Counted from the first letter of the stretch, positions 17,530 to 27,315 are shown. The stretch is 64,000 nt of DNA from UBA6115 sp040776985 (GCA_040776985.1 JAXGZL010000001.1:186001-250000); one strand, 5' to 3'. Numbers and translations: made by a program. The notes: generated by a model from the sequence alone, not told the origin.

Positions 17530-17639
17530 GGAATGTGACAAAAATGTTTGATTGCAGGCGCTTTTGAAAGCCAGGATTAAGGCAGGCGCCTGTTTTCGCA
17601 TGTATGCTGAGGCCAAGCAATGAAAGGAGGGATGCCAAG

Positions 17640-18407
17640 ATGGCCATCCTGGAAGTCAACAACTTAAAGAAAGTGTACACCACCCGCTTTGGCGGCAGCC
17701 GGGTGGAAGCCCTGCGGGACGTCAGTTTTTCCGTGGAGGCGGGCGAGTATGTAGCCATCATGGGGGAAAGCGGCTCCGGCAAGACCACGCTGCTGAACAT
17801 CCTGGCGGCCCTGGACCAGCCCACCAGCGGGGAGGTGCTGCTGGACGGCGCGCCCATGGGCCAGATCCGGGAAACGCAGCTGGCCGCCTTCCGGCGGGAC
17901 AACCTGGGCTTTGTCTTCCAGGACTTCAACCTCCTGGACACCTTTTCCATCCGGGACAACATCTATCTGCCCCTGGTGCTCTCCGGCCAGATGCGCCATC
18001 AGGAGATGGAAAAGCGGGTCAGGCCCCTGGCGGAGCGCCTGCGCATCCTGCCCCTTTTGGAAAAATATCCCTATGAGGTCTCCGGCGGCGAAAAGCAGCG
18101 GGCCGCCGTGGCCCGCGCGCTGATCACCCAGCCCAAGCTGCTGCTGGCGGACGAGCCCACCGGGCAACTGGACTCCAGGGCCACGGGGGAACTGCTGACC
18201 ATCTTTGAAGAGGTGAACAAAAGCGGGCAGACCATTCTGATGGTCACTCACTCCACCAAGGCGGCCAGCCACGCTGGCCGGGTGCTGTTCATCCGGGACG
18301 GGCAGATTTTCCACCAGATCTACCGGGGCTATGCCACGGACACCGAGATGTATCAGAAAATCGCGGATGCCCAGGCCGCCCTGCTCACAGGGGGTGAGGT
18401 AATATGA
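17640..18407 (+). CDS. BceA-like ABC transporter ATPase
   Basis: The 255-residue ATPase has Walker A GESGSGKTT, signature SGGEKQR, Walker B LLLADEPT and a switch His in VTHSTKAA. The C-terminal extension, with DGQIFHQIYRG, is typical of BceA/LolD-like partners of FtsX permeases. It starts at 17640 after AAAGGAGGG; the start at 17604 has no site. It lies 110 bp after the kinase, with room for a regulated promoter, and overlaps the permease by 4 bp. Together they would free lipid II-cycle targets from peptide antibiotics, but the actual compound cannot be deduced. Confidence 0.93.
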   Translation: MAILEVNNLKKVYTTRFGGSRVEALRDVSFSVEAGEYVAIMGESGSGKTTLLNILAALDQPTSGEVLLDGAPMGQIRETQLAAFRRDNLGFVFQDFNLLDTFSIRDNIYLPLVLSGQMRHQEMEKRVRPLAERLRILPLLEKYPYEVSGGEKQRAAVARALITQPKLLLADEPTGQLDSRATGELLTIFEEVNKSGQTILMVTHSTKAASHAGRVLFIRDGQIFHQIYRGYATDTEMYQKIADAQAALLTGGEVI

Positions 18408-20437
18408 CCGGCGCCTTTGTGACTGACCTGGCGCTGTCCAACCTGCGCCGCAACAAACGGGCCATCCTGCCCTTCGCGCTGAGCTGCATCGGCATGGTGA
18501 TGATGTTTTTCATCCTCCACGCCCTTTCTGCGACCAGCAGTTTCCAGGGCGTGTATGGGGCGCGCACCCTGCAGCGCACCCTGAATATGGGGATCTGGGT
18601 GATGATGCTGTTCTCCCTGATCTTCCTGTTTTACACCCACAGCTTTCTGGTGAAACGGCGCAAGAAGGAATTTGGCCTCTTCAACATCCTGGGCCTGGAA
18701 AAGCGCCACATCGGCAGGGTGCTGCTGGTGGAAACCCTGCTCATCGGCCTGGTGACCACCCTGCTGGGGGTAGCGCTGGGCGCCTTGCTCAGCAAGCTCA
18801 TGTACCTGCTGATCCTCAGACTTCTGGAGGTAAACTCCCTCCAGGCCCTGATGATTCCCCGGGAATCCTATGTTTACAGCCTGGTGGTGTTTCTGGCCAT
18901 CCACGCGCTGACCTATCTGAACACCCTGCGCACGGTGCATCTGGCCCGTCCGGTGGAACTGCTGAAAGGCGGCCAGATGGGCGAAAAAGAGCCCAAGGCA
19001 AGGGTCTGGATGGCGGTGATCGGCCTGATCTGCCTGGGAACCGGGTATTACCTGTCCCTGGCCGTGCGGGATGTGATGAACGCCATCCCGGATTTCCTGA
19101 AGGCTGTGCTGCTGGTGATCGTGGGCACCTACCTGCTGTTCACCGCCGGCACCATTTCCCTGCTGCGCTTGATGCAGCGCAACAAGCGTTTTTACTACCA
19201 TCCCCGGCATTTCAGCGTGGTGGCCGGCATGCGCCACCGGATGAAAAGGAACGCCGTGGGCCTGGCCACCATCTGCATCCTGTGCACCATGGTGCTGGTG
19301 ATGGGGGCCGTGACCGCCAACCTCTTTACCGCCCGGGAGGACCTGATATCCGCCCACTTCCCCCGGGAAATGATGCTCAGCGTCGGCCCCGCCGGGGAGG
19401 AGGAGCGCCAGGCGCTGAACAGGGTGATGCAGGAAAAGCTTCAGGAAGCGGGCCTGCAGGCGCAGGAGAGGCTCAGTTGGCGCTCCCTCAACTTTTCCGT
19501 CTACCTGTCCCCGGACAAAAGCACCCTCACCGAGGCAGAACATGTTTTCTTCAGCCCTGGTCAGGAGAACTGGTCGGGCATGCGCCTGACGCCCAAGACG
19601 GACAAAGAATACCTGACCATTGGAATGCCGGAGATCAAGCCCGGCGAGGCCCTGTACCACAGCCTTTACGGCAAGCCGCTACCGGAGCGCATCACCATCA
19701 ACGGCCATCAGCTGCGCCTGATCAGGCGGCTGTCTGACAGCGAGGTGGTGGACACCCTGCCCCAGCTGATGGTGCCCAACTACACGCTGATCCTGGGGGA
19801 GGAGGACCTGAGCGCCATTGCGGCCACCCTGCAACATGCCGATACCAGGCAGACAGCCCAGGGGGACTGGACCTCTTCCGCGCACACGGCCTTCAACACC
19901 GGGCGCATCGGCACCCAGCGGGCGAATGACCTGAGGGACCAGATGCTGCGGGGCTTCAGTGAATACATGAGGACCCGCAACGATGGCGGCTACAGCATCA
20001 GCATCCACAGCAAGGAAGTGAACCGGGCGGACTTCAACGCGCTGTATGGCGGGCTGCTGTTTGTGGCCATCTTCCTGGGCTCTGTCTTCATCATGGCCAT
20101 GGTGCTGATCATCTACTACAAACAGGTGACCGAGGGCTATGAGGACCAGGAGCACTTCCTGATCCTCCAGCAGGTGGGCATGAGCCAGAAAGAGGTAAAG
20201 CAGGCCATCAAAAGCCAGGTGCTGATGGTGTTCTTTCTGCCCCTGGCGATGGCGGGCCTGCACCTGCTGGCGGCCTTCAACATCGTCTGGCAGGTGCTGC
20301 GGATGATGTCCCTCAACAACCTGGGCCTGGCTGTGACTGTCTTCCTGGTCACCTACCTGGTTTTCTCCATTTTTTACCTTCTGGTCTACCGGAAAACCGC
20401 CGGCAGCTACTACCGCATCGTGCGGGCAGACCTGTAA
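18404..20437 (+). CDS. BceB-like FtsX-family permease
   Basis: The 677-residue permease has the BceB plan: an N-terminal helix, FtsX core helices (FLFYTHSFLVKRRKKEFGLF and nearby), and a second group around residues 190-310. A large extracellular domain of about 220 residues (roughly 310-540) follows, then the last helices ending in a YYRIVRADL-like tail. The extracellular loop is where BceB proteins bind or are influenced by peptide antibiotics. It is translationally coupled to the ATPase gene. The plan and size fit detoxification plus signalling to the kinase. Confidence 0.92.
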   Translation: MTGAFVTDLALSNLRRNKRAILPFALSCIGMVMMFFILHALSATSSFQGVYGARTLQRTLNMGIWVMMLFSLIFLFYTHSFLVKRRKKEFGLFNILGLEKRHIGRVLLVETLLIGLVTTLLGVALGALLSKLMYLLILRLLEVNSLQALMIPRESYVYSLVVFLAIHALTYLNTLRTVHLARPVELLKGGQMGEKEPKARVWMAVIGLICLGTGYYLSLAVRDVMNAIPDFLKAVLLVIVGTYLLFTAGTISLLRLMQRNKRFYYHPRHFSVVAGMRHRMKRNAVGLATICILCTMVLVMGAVTANLFTAREDLISAHFPREMMLSVGPAGEEERQALNRVMQEKLQEAGLQAQERLSWRSLNFSVYLSPDKSTLTEAEHVFFSPGQENWSGMRLTPKTDKEYLTIGMPEIKPGEALYHSLYGKPLPERITINGHQLRLIRRLSDSEVVDTLPQLMVPNYTLILGEEDLSAIAATLQHADTRQTAQGDWTSSAHTAFNTGRIGTQRANDLRDQMLRGFSEYMRTRNDGGYSISIHSKEVNRADFNALYGGLLFVAIFLGSVFIMAMVLIIYYKQVTEGYEDQEHFLILQQVGMSQKEVKQAIKSQVLMVFFLPLAMAGLHLLAAFNIVWQVLRMMSLNNLGLAVTVFLVTYLVFSIFYLLVYRKTAGSYYRIVRADL

Positions 20438-20448
20438 AGGAGCAGGCA

Positions 20449-21072
20449 ATGACGCAAAAAAAGGACAGGCGGATGCGGGTCCGCATCACCTATATCATCA
20501 TTCTGGCACTGATTCTGGCGGCGGGCCTGGGAGCCCTGGGGGTGACACTGGGGATCTTCAGCGCACAAATGCCCAAAAACCCGGTCCGCGTTGAAAACGA
20601 AAGCGGACAGGAATACCTCACCATGGTGCTGCTGTTTGAGGACAAGCTGTTGCTGCAGATGCCGGGCTCAGAGCCCATGCGTCAGGCCGTGTTCCCCGGG
20701 GAACTGCTGGAAGGGGCGGAACGCGGGCAGGTGGTGGGCATCTCGGCAGACGGCCAGGCCTGGCTGTCCCCGGTGGAGACGCTGGAGGGCAAGAACAGGC
20801 TGCCCTTCCAGTACAGCAACCTGGCCGCGGAAACGGACCCCGCCCTGCTGCGCCGGCTGCCCGGCCTTTCCGGCTGGACCTTGTCCACCGAGGCCAACCT
20901 GCGGACAGCCGCCTTCAAGGGGGACACCCCGCTTCAGTACCGGGTTTTCCTTCTGGGCAAGGGGGGCAGGCTGTCCCTGTCCGATTGGGGCAGCGCGGGC
21001 GCCCTGGTCAGCGCCAGCTGGGAAAAAGGGCGGGGCAGCCCGCAAAGCTGGCTGATGCTCAAGGGCAATTAA
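20449..21072 (+). CDS. Membrane-anchored protein at the end of the Bce operon, function unknown
   Basis: The 207-residue protein has a basic N-terminus, one membrane segment (about residues 14-36, IIILALILAAGLGALGVTL) and an extracytoplasmic domain of about 165 residues that I do not recognise. It starts 11 bp after the permease stop with AAAGGAG, so it is very likely the fifth gene of the operon. Accessory proteins in such operons sometimes aid transport or signalling; that role here is inference from position. It overlaps the convergent addA gene by 4 bp at the stop. Confidence 0.75.
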   Translation: MTQKKDRRMRVRITYIIILALILAAGLGALGVTLGIFSAQMPKNPVRVENESGQEYLTMVLLFEDKLLLQMPGSEPMRQAVFPGELLEGAERGQVVGISADGQAWLSPVETLEGKNRLPFQYSNLAAETDPALLRRLPGLSGWTLSTEANLRTAAFKGDTPLQYRVFLLGKGGRLSLSDWGSAGALVSASWEKGRGSPQSWLMLKGN

Positions 21073-24000
21073 AGCGTCTGCGCCAACCTGATGGGCCGGT
21101 TTTCAGTCACCTGAACGGCCCTTTTGTGTTGCAGCAGATACAGCCAGGCTTCCTTTACCGGGATGCCGGTGATCTCCCTCAGCGCCCGGCTGTACCAGCG
21201 CATCTGGTCGGTGTATTTCTGGCGCAGCGCCTCCGCCTCATCCCGGTCGGTCTTGTAGTCCACCAGCACCCAGGCGCCATCCTCCAGGAAGCAGGCGTCC
21301 AGCACCCCCTGCAGCAGCATGCCGCCCTCCACCTTCAGGGTAAAGGGCCACTCCCGGTGGCACTCCGGGCTTGCCGCCAGGCGTTTTGCCAGGTCGCTTT
21401 CAAACCAGGCCGCTAGCGCCAGTTCATCCAGGGCCTGACGTTCCTGTCTGCGCAGGATGCCCCAGGACAGCAGCCCCTCCAGCGCCGCTGTGATGGCTTC
21501 ACTCAGGGCTTCCCCTGACAGCTCAGTAAATACGCGGGGATCAAGCACTCCCAGGGCCCGGTGGGTGGCGATGCCCCGCTGGGCGGCGCTCAGGGGCTTG
21601 TCATCCTGCAGCCGGGGCAAAGGCGCCAGGGGCAGGGGCAGGATCATCTCCCGCCGCTTGCTGTCGGGCGTCTCCTCCTCTTCCTCCATGACCAGGCCCA
21701 GACGCCCGGTGACAAGCGCGGTGACCGAGCTTTTAAGCGGCAGGGTGGGCGGGCTGGGCGCCTCCTCCATCAGAGCCTGGATGGCTTCGCCGGGCCTTCC
21801 CAGGGGCAGCTCCTGCACCTGCGCCTCCTGAATGGCAGCGGCGGGCACAAGGCCCCCCACCCCGGTGTGATAGATCATAAAGCGGCTGCCGGCCGATTCA
21901 AAGAGGCTGTCATGCCCCCTGGCGATGCCCTCATGCAGGCAGGCGCCAATCCAGTCCAGCATGCTGCCGGCGCTGCCCACCACAAAGTCGCTCTGGGGCC
22001 TTCCCCACCTGGCCAGCTCCCGGTCCAGGTTGGTGTGGGAAGCCATCAGAATCAGCCGCTCCCGGGCCCTGGTCATGCCCACATACAGAAGCCTCGCTTC
22101 CTCGCTGCGCTCCTCCCGGTCCTTCTTCATGGTCATGGCGCGGGTGGAGAAGGTTTTCTTCTTCATCTTCGCCTCCGGCACCACCAGGGTGAGGGCCAGG
22201 CCGGTTTCAGCGTCTGCCAGCAGGGGCAGGCGCTGTTTTTTTCGGCTGAACTGGGAGGCCAGGTCCGGCATGATCACCACCGGGAACTCCAGGCCCTTGG
22301 ACTTGTGCAGGGTCATCACCCGCACCACGTCCTCCTGCTCCCCCAGGCTGGCGCTGCGCCGGCTGCCCTGTTTGCCCGCGTGCTCCAGCCGCTTTAAAAA
22401 GCTGTGCAAAGACTGGGGATCAGGCGAGGGGGCCGCCATGGTGGCCAGCAGGCGCAGGTTGGCCCGGCGCAGTTCCCCGTCAGGCCGCGCTCCTGCCAGG
22501 GTGTAGACGCCGGAGTCCCGAAGCAGATGCCGCACAAAGCGCTCCAGGGGCATGTTCTCCGCCAGGAAGCGCCAGCGGGTAAAGCGCTGTGCCGCGTCCC
22601 GCACCCGGGTGTGATGGTCCGCCATCTCAAAAAAGTTCCGGTGCAGGGGCATGCCCGGGTCCATCTGATGCTTGCGGATGTCCGTCAGCTCAGCGGGGGT
22701 GAAGCGGAAAGCGTGGCTGGCCAGCGCCGCCAGCAGCGTTTCATCATCATATGGGTTGTCCAGCACCTTTAACAGGTTGATGACATCCCGCACCTCAGGC
22801 AAATTGAAGAAGCCGTCATCCGTGTCTGAATAGGCGGGGATGCCCGCCTCCCCCAGGATGCGGGCCAGGGAGGCCGCCCGGCGCACGCCGCTCCTGAGCA
22901 ATATGGCGATGTCCCGGTAGCGGATGGGCTGGGGAATGCCCTCTTTGTCCGGAATGGTTTCATTCCGGAGGGCCAGGATGCGCCTTGCGATCAGCCTGGC
23001 CTCATAGTCAAAGGCGGAGTCAATGACCGCCTCTTCCTCGCCCGGCTCCTCCTGCTCCTCCTCAGAGACGGGCAGGGGGGCCGGCCCCTCATCCCCCCGG
23101 TTGATCAGCCACAGCTCCACCGGCTCCCCCTGGGAACCAGTCCTGCCCGGCACCAGGCGGGCCTCCTCCTCATAGCTGATCTCGGTCACCGTTTCCCGCA
23201 TGGTGTTTTCAAACACCAGGTTGACGGCGTGCAGCACATTGGGCTGGGAACGGAAGTTTTCCTTCAGCGGGATCATCCGTTCATCCGCCTTTTCCGCCCG
23301 GTCAAAGGCATGGTAGTGGGCCAGGAAAAGGCTGGGATCCGCCAGGCGGAATCGGTAGATGCTCTGCTTCACATCCCCCACCATAAACAGGGAATTGCGG
23401 CTGTCATGAAGCTTTCTGATCACCGCCTCCTGGATGTGGGAAATGTCCTGGTATTCATCGATGAACAGCGCGTCATAGCCGCCCGCCGCCTCCTGGGCGA
23501 TTTCCGGCACCATCAGCGCCTTCAGGGCGAAATGCTCCAGGTCGTGATAGTCCCAGAGGGTCTTTTCCGCCTTCATCTGCTGGTAGCGCTCATGCACGTC
23601 CCGGGTCAGCCGGGACAGCGCCCTGAGGGCGGGCAGGGTCAGAGCCATCTCCCGGGCCCAGGCCTCCGCCACCGTTTGGTCTTCCGGCAGCAGGGCCAGG
23701 GCCTTGCCCACCGCCGCCTTGGCCTCATCCCGCAGGGCCTTGGCCTGGGCGGCCAGCGCCTTGTCCTCTTCATTTTTCTTGCGGGTGGACAGGTTGGTAA
23801 AGCCTGGGAGGGGGCCGGGGTAGCTGTCCTCCTGCCCCAGGGTTTTCAGATAGTTCTCTATCAGCGTTTTGTCATCCTGCAGCGCGTCCAGGTAGCGGGC
23901 GGGGCCATCAGGCAGAAGGCTGATCGCCTCCGCTTCCAGCACCAGGCCCAGCGCCCCCTCCAGGCCCAGCAGGGCCTCCCGCCGCATCACCCGGGCCCAG

Positions 24001-24590
24001 GGATGGCGCAGAAAGCCCGCCCCCTCGGGATAATCCATGCTGGCCGCCAACCAGCCCCAGGGATCTGCCTGGGACATCAGGAAGTTGTGCAGGCTGTCCA
24101 CCATCTGGATGATTTCCTGCTCCCGGAAGCGGTCAATCAGGTTTTTGCCGTCCTCTCCGGGATTTTCGTACAGGTCATTCAGGCAGCCGTCAAGCGCCTC
24201 ATCAAACAGCCTTTTTGCCACCTGCTCATCCGCCACCCGGGAATTGGGGTCGGTGCCGGCGGCGTGGAAATAGCGCTGCACCAGCTTTTTGCAAAAGGAG
24301 TGCAGGGTGCTGATGTCCGCCCGGTCCACCAGGTAAAGCTGCTGCTTGAGGGCGGGGTTGTTGACCGCTTCCTCCCCCAGCTTGTCCTGCAGGCGGCTGC
24401 GCATTTCCCCGGCGGCCGCCTTGGTGAAGGTGAGGATCAGCATCCGGTCAAGGCTGATCCCCTCCCGGAGCATGTCCAGCACCCGCGCCACCAGCACGCT
24501 GGTTTTGCCGCTGCCAGCTGCCGCTGACACCAGCACCCGGGGGTTCCTGGCCTTGATCGCCGCTTCCTGCTGTGGGGTCCACTGGGGCAT
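21069..24590 (-). CDS. addA: ATP-dependent helicase/nuclease subunit A (AddA)
   Basis: AddA is the UvrD-like helicase and nuclease of AddAB, which processes double-strand ends for recombination. The 1173-residue protein has Walker A SAAAGSGKTSVL (21-33), helicase motifs LFIDEYQDIS, VGDVKQSIYRF, VMTLHKSKGLEFP and LLYVGMTRARE. A C-terminal RecB-type nuclease follows, with GVLDACFLEDGAWVLVDYKTD-like residues (catalytic Asp and DYK). Length is normal. The ribosome binding site is AAAAGGAGG. The usual partner gene addB is not next to it: upstream lies a DUF1801 gene, downstream the Bce operon, so addB must be elsewhere or absent. Confidence 0.96.
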   Translation of the reverse strand: MPQWTPQQEAAIKARNPRVLVSAAAGSGKTSVLVARVLDMLREGISLDRMLILTFTKAAAGEMRSRLQDKLGEEAVNNPALKQQLYLVDRADISTLHSFCKKLVQRYFHAAGTDPNSRVADEQVAKRLFDEALDGCLNDLYENPGEDGKNLIDRFREQEIIQMVDSLHNFLMSQADPWGWLAASMDYPEGAGFLRHPWARVMRREALLGLEGALGLVLEAEAISLLPDGPARYLDALQDDKTLIENYLKTLGQEDSYPGPLPGFTNLSTRKKNEEDKALAAQAKALRDEAKAAVGKALALLPEDQTVAEAWAREMALTLPALRALSRLTRDVHERYQQMKAEKTLWDYHDLEHFALKALMVPEIAQEAAGGYDALFIDEYQDISHIQEAVIRKLHDSRNSLFMVGDVKQSIYRFRLADPSLFLAHYHAFDRAEKADERMIPLKENFRSQPNVLHAVNLVFENTMRETVTEISYEEEARLVPGRTGSQGEPVELWLINRGDEGPAPLPVSEEEQEEPGEEEAVIDSAFDYEARLIARRILALRNETIPDKEGIPQPIRYRDIAILLRSGVRRAASLARILGEAGIPAYSDTDDGFFNLPEVRDVINLLKVLDNPYDDETLLAALASHAFRFTPAELTDIRKHQMDPGMPLHRNFFEMADHHTRVRDAAQRFTRWRFLAENMPLERFVRHLLRDSGVYTLAGARPDGELRRANLRLLATMAAPSPDPQSLHSFLKRLEHAGKQGSRRSASLGEQEDVVRVMTLHKSKGLEFPVVIMPDLASQFSRKKQRLPLLADAETGLALTLVVPEAKMKKKTFSTRAMTMKKDREERSEEARLLYVGMTRARERLILMASHTNLDRELARWGRPQSDFVVGSAGSMLDWIGACLHEGIARGHDSLFESAGSRFMIYHTGVGGLVPAAAIQEAQVQELPLGRPGEAIQALMEEAPSPPTLPLKSSVTALVTGRLGLVMEEEEETPDSKRREMILPLPLAPLPRLQDDKPLSAAQRGIATHRALGVLDPRVFTELSGEALSEAITAALEGLLSWGILRRQERQALDELALAAWFESDLAKRLAASPECHREWPFTLKVEGGMLLQGVLDACFLEDGAWVLVDYKTDRDEAEALRQKYTDQMRWYSRALREITGIPVKEAWLYLLQHKRAVQVTENRPIRLAQTL

Positions 24591-24619
24591 GGGACATCCT
24601 CCTTTTGCGCTCAGTATAC

Positions 24620-24650
24620 AAAAACCGCTGCCCCTATCTTAAGGCAGCGG
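24620..24650 (-). terminator. Terminator after the DUF1801 gene
   Basis: On the minus strand CCGCTGCC and GGCAGCGG form an 8-bp stem followed by TTTTTG. It lies 30 bp upstream of addA, so addA is insulated from the gene before it. Confidence 0.75.
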
Positions 24651-24691
24651 ATGGTTTTGGACAAGCATCGGCTAAATCCTGCCCATTACGC

Positions 24692-25123
24692 TTATGACTG
24701 GTCCTTTCCCGCGTCATATGCTTCCGCTGATTGGCAGGCTTTACGGATCATGCTCCGCAGCACGTCCTCATCCACATCGCTCAGCCGCTTCAGATAAATA
24801 CAGCCCTTTCCCAGGCTATGCCTGCCCAGCACCTTCAGCTCTTCAGAAAACTCCCTGGCCGCGTCAAAGCTCATATACAGGCTGATCGCGGTCTTCCGGG
24901 GGCTGAACCCCACCCGGGGCCATTCTCCGCTGTGGCCGGACGCATAAGTGTACCTGAAGCTTCCAAAGCCAATGATGCTGCTGCCCCACATTCTGGGCTC
25001 CTGCCCGCTGACCTCCCCCATGATCTCCATCAGCCTGAAGGCATCTGCCTGCCTCTTATCCGGCAGGCTCCTGATAAAGTCCTCCGGCCGCTGATCGGTG
25101 GGTTTTGTTTTGATCTCTGCCAT
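24692..25123 (-). CDS. DUF1801-domain protein
   Basis: This 143-residue soluble protein is of the DUF1801 (YdhG-like) family: KRQADAFRLMEIMGEVSGQEPRMWGSSIIGFGSFRY and PRKTAISLYM are its conserved blocks, followed by LGKGCIYLKRLSDVD. The family has a simple alpha/beta fold with no agreed function. The start has AAGGAG. It forms a single-gene unit bounded by the terminator at 24620-24650 and by a gap before upp. Nothing in the neighbourhood suggests a specific role. Confidence 0.87.
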   Translation of the reverse strand: MAEIKTKPTDQRPEDFIRSLPDKRQADAFRLMEIMGEVSGQEPRMWGSSIIGFGSFRYTYASGHSGEWPRVGFSPRKTAISLYMSFDAAREFSEELKVLGRHSLGKGCIYLKRLSDVDEDVLRSMIRKACQSAEAYDAGKDQS

Positions 25124-25214
25124 CCAGGCGCTCCTTCATGCTGATGCCCCCATTATACCCGGACAGCGGAAAGGGCCTCCATACCGGAAGCCCTTCATTG
25201 CGTTTTGGCTATGT

Positions 25215-25847
25215 TTACTTGGTGCCAAACAGCCGGTCCCCCGCGTCGCCCAGGCCGGGGACGATGTAGGCGTTGGGGTTCAGCTCCTCATCAAAGGCGG
25301 CGCAGTAGATCTTCACGTCAGGGTGCTCCCGGCAGATGCGCTCAAGCCCCGCCCGGGCCGCCACAATGCAGACCAGGCGGATGTCCGTGCAGCCCTTGTT
25401 CTTCAGAATCTCAAGGGCGGCCGCGATGCTGCCGCCGGTGGCAAACATGGGGTCCAGCATGATGACGGTGCTGTCCGCGATGTCCTGGGGCAGCTTGCAG
25501 TAGTATTCCACCGGCATGCAGGTGTCATGGTCCCGGTAAAGGCCGATGTGCCCCACCCGGGCATTGGGCAAAAGCTGCTGAATGCCGTGCACCATGCCGA
25601 TGCCGGCCCTCAGGATGGGCACCAGGGACACCTTGCGGTCGGAGAGGATCTTGGTCTTGGCCGTTGCCATGGGGGTCTCGATCTCCACCTCCACCAGGGG
25701 GAAGTCCTTGGTGATTTCATAGACCATCAGCATGGACAGCTCGTCCAGCAGGTCCCGGAAATCCTTCATGGAGGTGTTCTTGTTTCTCAGCAAAGAGACC
25801 TTGTGTTGAATCAGCGGGTGTTCAAAGATGAAGACATTCTCGTGCAT
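25215..25847 (-). CDS. upp: Uracil phosphoribosyltransferase
   Basis: Upp salvages uracil to UMP with PRPP. The 210-residue protein starts MHENVFIFEHPLIQHKVSLL, a family signature, and carries the PRPP loop VIMLDPMFATGGS and the C-terminal uracil-binding AYIVPGLGDAGDR. The start at 25847 follows GGAGGG; an upstream reading to 25886 has no site. A possible weak terminator hairpin (25150-25180, AAGGGC/GGCCCTT on the minus strand) follows. It is a single-gene unit between DUF1801 and UPF0597 genes. Confidence 0.96.
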   Translation of the reverse strand: MHENVFIFEHPLIQHKVSLLRNKNTSMKDFRDLLDELSMLMVYEITKDFPLVEVEIETPMATAKTKILSDRKVSLVPILRAGIGMVHGIQQLLPNARVGHIGLYRDHDTCMPVEYYCKLPQDIADSTVIMLDPMFATGGSIAAALEILKNKGCTDIRLVCIVAARAGLERICREHPDVKIYCAAFDEELNPNAYIVPGLGDAGDRLFGTK

Positions 25848-25938
25848 CGTATCCCTCCGTCCGGCTTGAATTGCTTTTTCCAACACAGAATTTTACATGA
25901 GATGCGCCCTGCTGTCCAGTCAGGCGGCGCGTTTTTCC

Positions 25939-27231
25939 TCACTCATCCAGCATCACCTTCAGCACCTCCACATCCGTCTCCTTCATGCCCTCCCGGGCCA
26001 CCCGGGAGACGGCGGCGATGGTCTGCTCGGTGTCCTGTTTCACCAGGCCCTCCCCGGGCTGGAAGGCCCGGTCCGCCCTTGCCATGTCATAGGCCAAAAA
26101 GGCGCTGTCAAGGGCCGCGGCGATCTTGGCGGCGCAGGAGGACTTGGCCCCGTCACACAGCATGCCGCTTGAAATCATCAGGGCGTTGGTGACGGTGCGC
26201 TCAATGATCTCCTCCGGCATCCCCTCCAGAAAGGCGATGCCGGCAGCACAGCCCACCGCGGCGCTCACCGCCCCGCAGTAGGCGCTCATTCGCCCGATGC
26301 CTGCCTTTTGATGGATAGCCAATAAATTGGAAACCGCCAGGGCCCGCATCAGGGCCTCCTCCGAAGCGCCCATCTGCCTGACCCGGGTGATGACCGGGAC
26401 AGAGGCCGTCAGCCCCTGGTTGCCGGAGCCGGAGTTGATCACCGCAGGCATCGGGCAGCCGTTCATCCGGGCGTCTGAGCCGGCGGCGGCGCTGGCCACC
26501 AGCTGGGCCCTGGGGTCCTTCCCCCGGGTTTCCAGGATGGTCTGCCCCACCCGGGCGCCCCAGTCGCCTTCCAGCCCGGCCCTGGACAGGGCTGGGTTAT
26601 GAGTGATCTGGCCGCTGAGCACTTCCTTAAGATCCGCCAGCGGCACCTGGCGGGCATAGGCCAGGATCTGGGCCAGGTTGAGGCCCGACAGCGGGGAATC
26701 CTCCCCCGTCTCCGCCGGATTGTCCCCGGTGTGGAGGGTTTGCCCGTTGCGCCGGATGGCCGCCACATGGGTGTGGGTGTCCATGATCTCCGCTTCCGCC
26801 TGGTCCGCCCCTGCCTGGCAGCTCACCTTGATGTGCAGGGGATGGCCGGACTTCAGCAGCCCGATCTGCACGTCCATCTCATCAGCCAGCCGCGCCACAT
26901 CCGCTGCCTGCTCCGGGGTGAGGGCCGCCAGGGTGTCCAGCCCCTTGTCCGTGTCCCCATAAAAAATACCGGCCAGGACGGCGGCCTTGATGCCTTTCAG
27001 GCCCCCGGTGTTGGGCACGGTGACGGTCTTGGTGTTTTTGATCACATTGCCGGAGCACCAGATCTGCACCTGTTCGGGCGTTTTCCCCAGGACTCTGGCG
27101 GCAATGGCGCCGCAGTAGGCGATGGCGATGGGCTCGGTACAGCCGGTGGCGGTGATCAGTTCTTCCTTTAATATTCCGGTATATAAAGCCAGCTGCGCTT
27201 CTGTCAGGGGGCTTTTGTGGCGTGATGTCAT
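25939..27231 (-). CDS. UPF0597 / iron-sulfur L-serine or L-cysteine dehydratase-like protein
   Basis: The 430-residue protein belongs to the UPF0597 family (YhaM/CyuA), related to the alpha subunit of iron-sulfur L-serine dehydratase and to archaeal L-cysteine desulfidase. Conserved cysteines are seen in TGCTEPIAIAYCGA near the N-terminus, in NGCPMP, in SAYCGAVSAAVGC, and in GMLCDGAKSSCAAK near residue 350, enough to ligate an Fe-S cluster. It probably releases ammonia, and sulfide if cysteine is the substrate, giving pyruvate. The TRAP transporter to its left may be unrelated: a strong terminator lies between. The ribosome binding site GGAGG is rather far (12 bp) from the ATG. Confidence 0.83.
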   Translation of the reverse strand: MTSRHKSPLTEAQLALYTGILKEELITATGCTEPIAIAYCGAIAARVLGKTPEQVQIWCSGNVIKNTKTVTVPNTGGLKGIKAAVLAGIFYGDTDKGLDTLAALTPEQAADVARLADEMDVQIGLLKSGHPLHIKVSCQAGADQAEAEIMDTHTHVAAIRRNGQTLHTGDNPAETGEDSPLSGLNLAQILAYARQVPLADLKEVLSGQITHNPALSRAGLEGDWGARVGQTILETRGKDPRAQLVASAAAGSDARMNGCPMPAVINSGSGNQGLTASVPVITRVRQMGASEEALMRALAVSNLLAIHQKAGIGRMSAYCGAVSAAVGCAAGIAFLEGMPEEIIERTVTNALMISSGMLCDGAKSSCAAKIAAALDSAFLAYDMARADRAFQPGEGLVKQDTEQTIAAVSRVAREGMKETDVEVLKVMLDE

Positions 27232-27315
27232 GCTGAAACAAGTCCTCCGTTGTGATGTTTCTTTTCACCCCCTATTATTGCCAAGCTGCCCCCTTTCGTC
27301 AATTGTCAGGCAGAC

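Noticed and set aside
18353..19660. 435-codon minus-strand open frame opposite the BceB-like permease
   Set aside because: It is Gln/His/Gly rich with no family motif and lies wholly opposite a well-supported gene; long antisense frames are expected at this GC content. The same holds for those at 23229-24527, 27778-28728 and 29412-30500 (plus strand).
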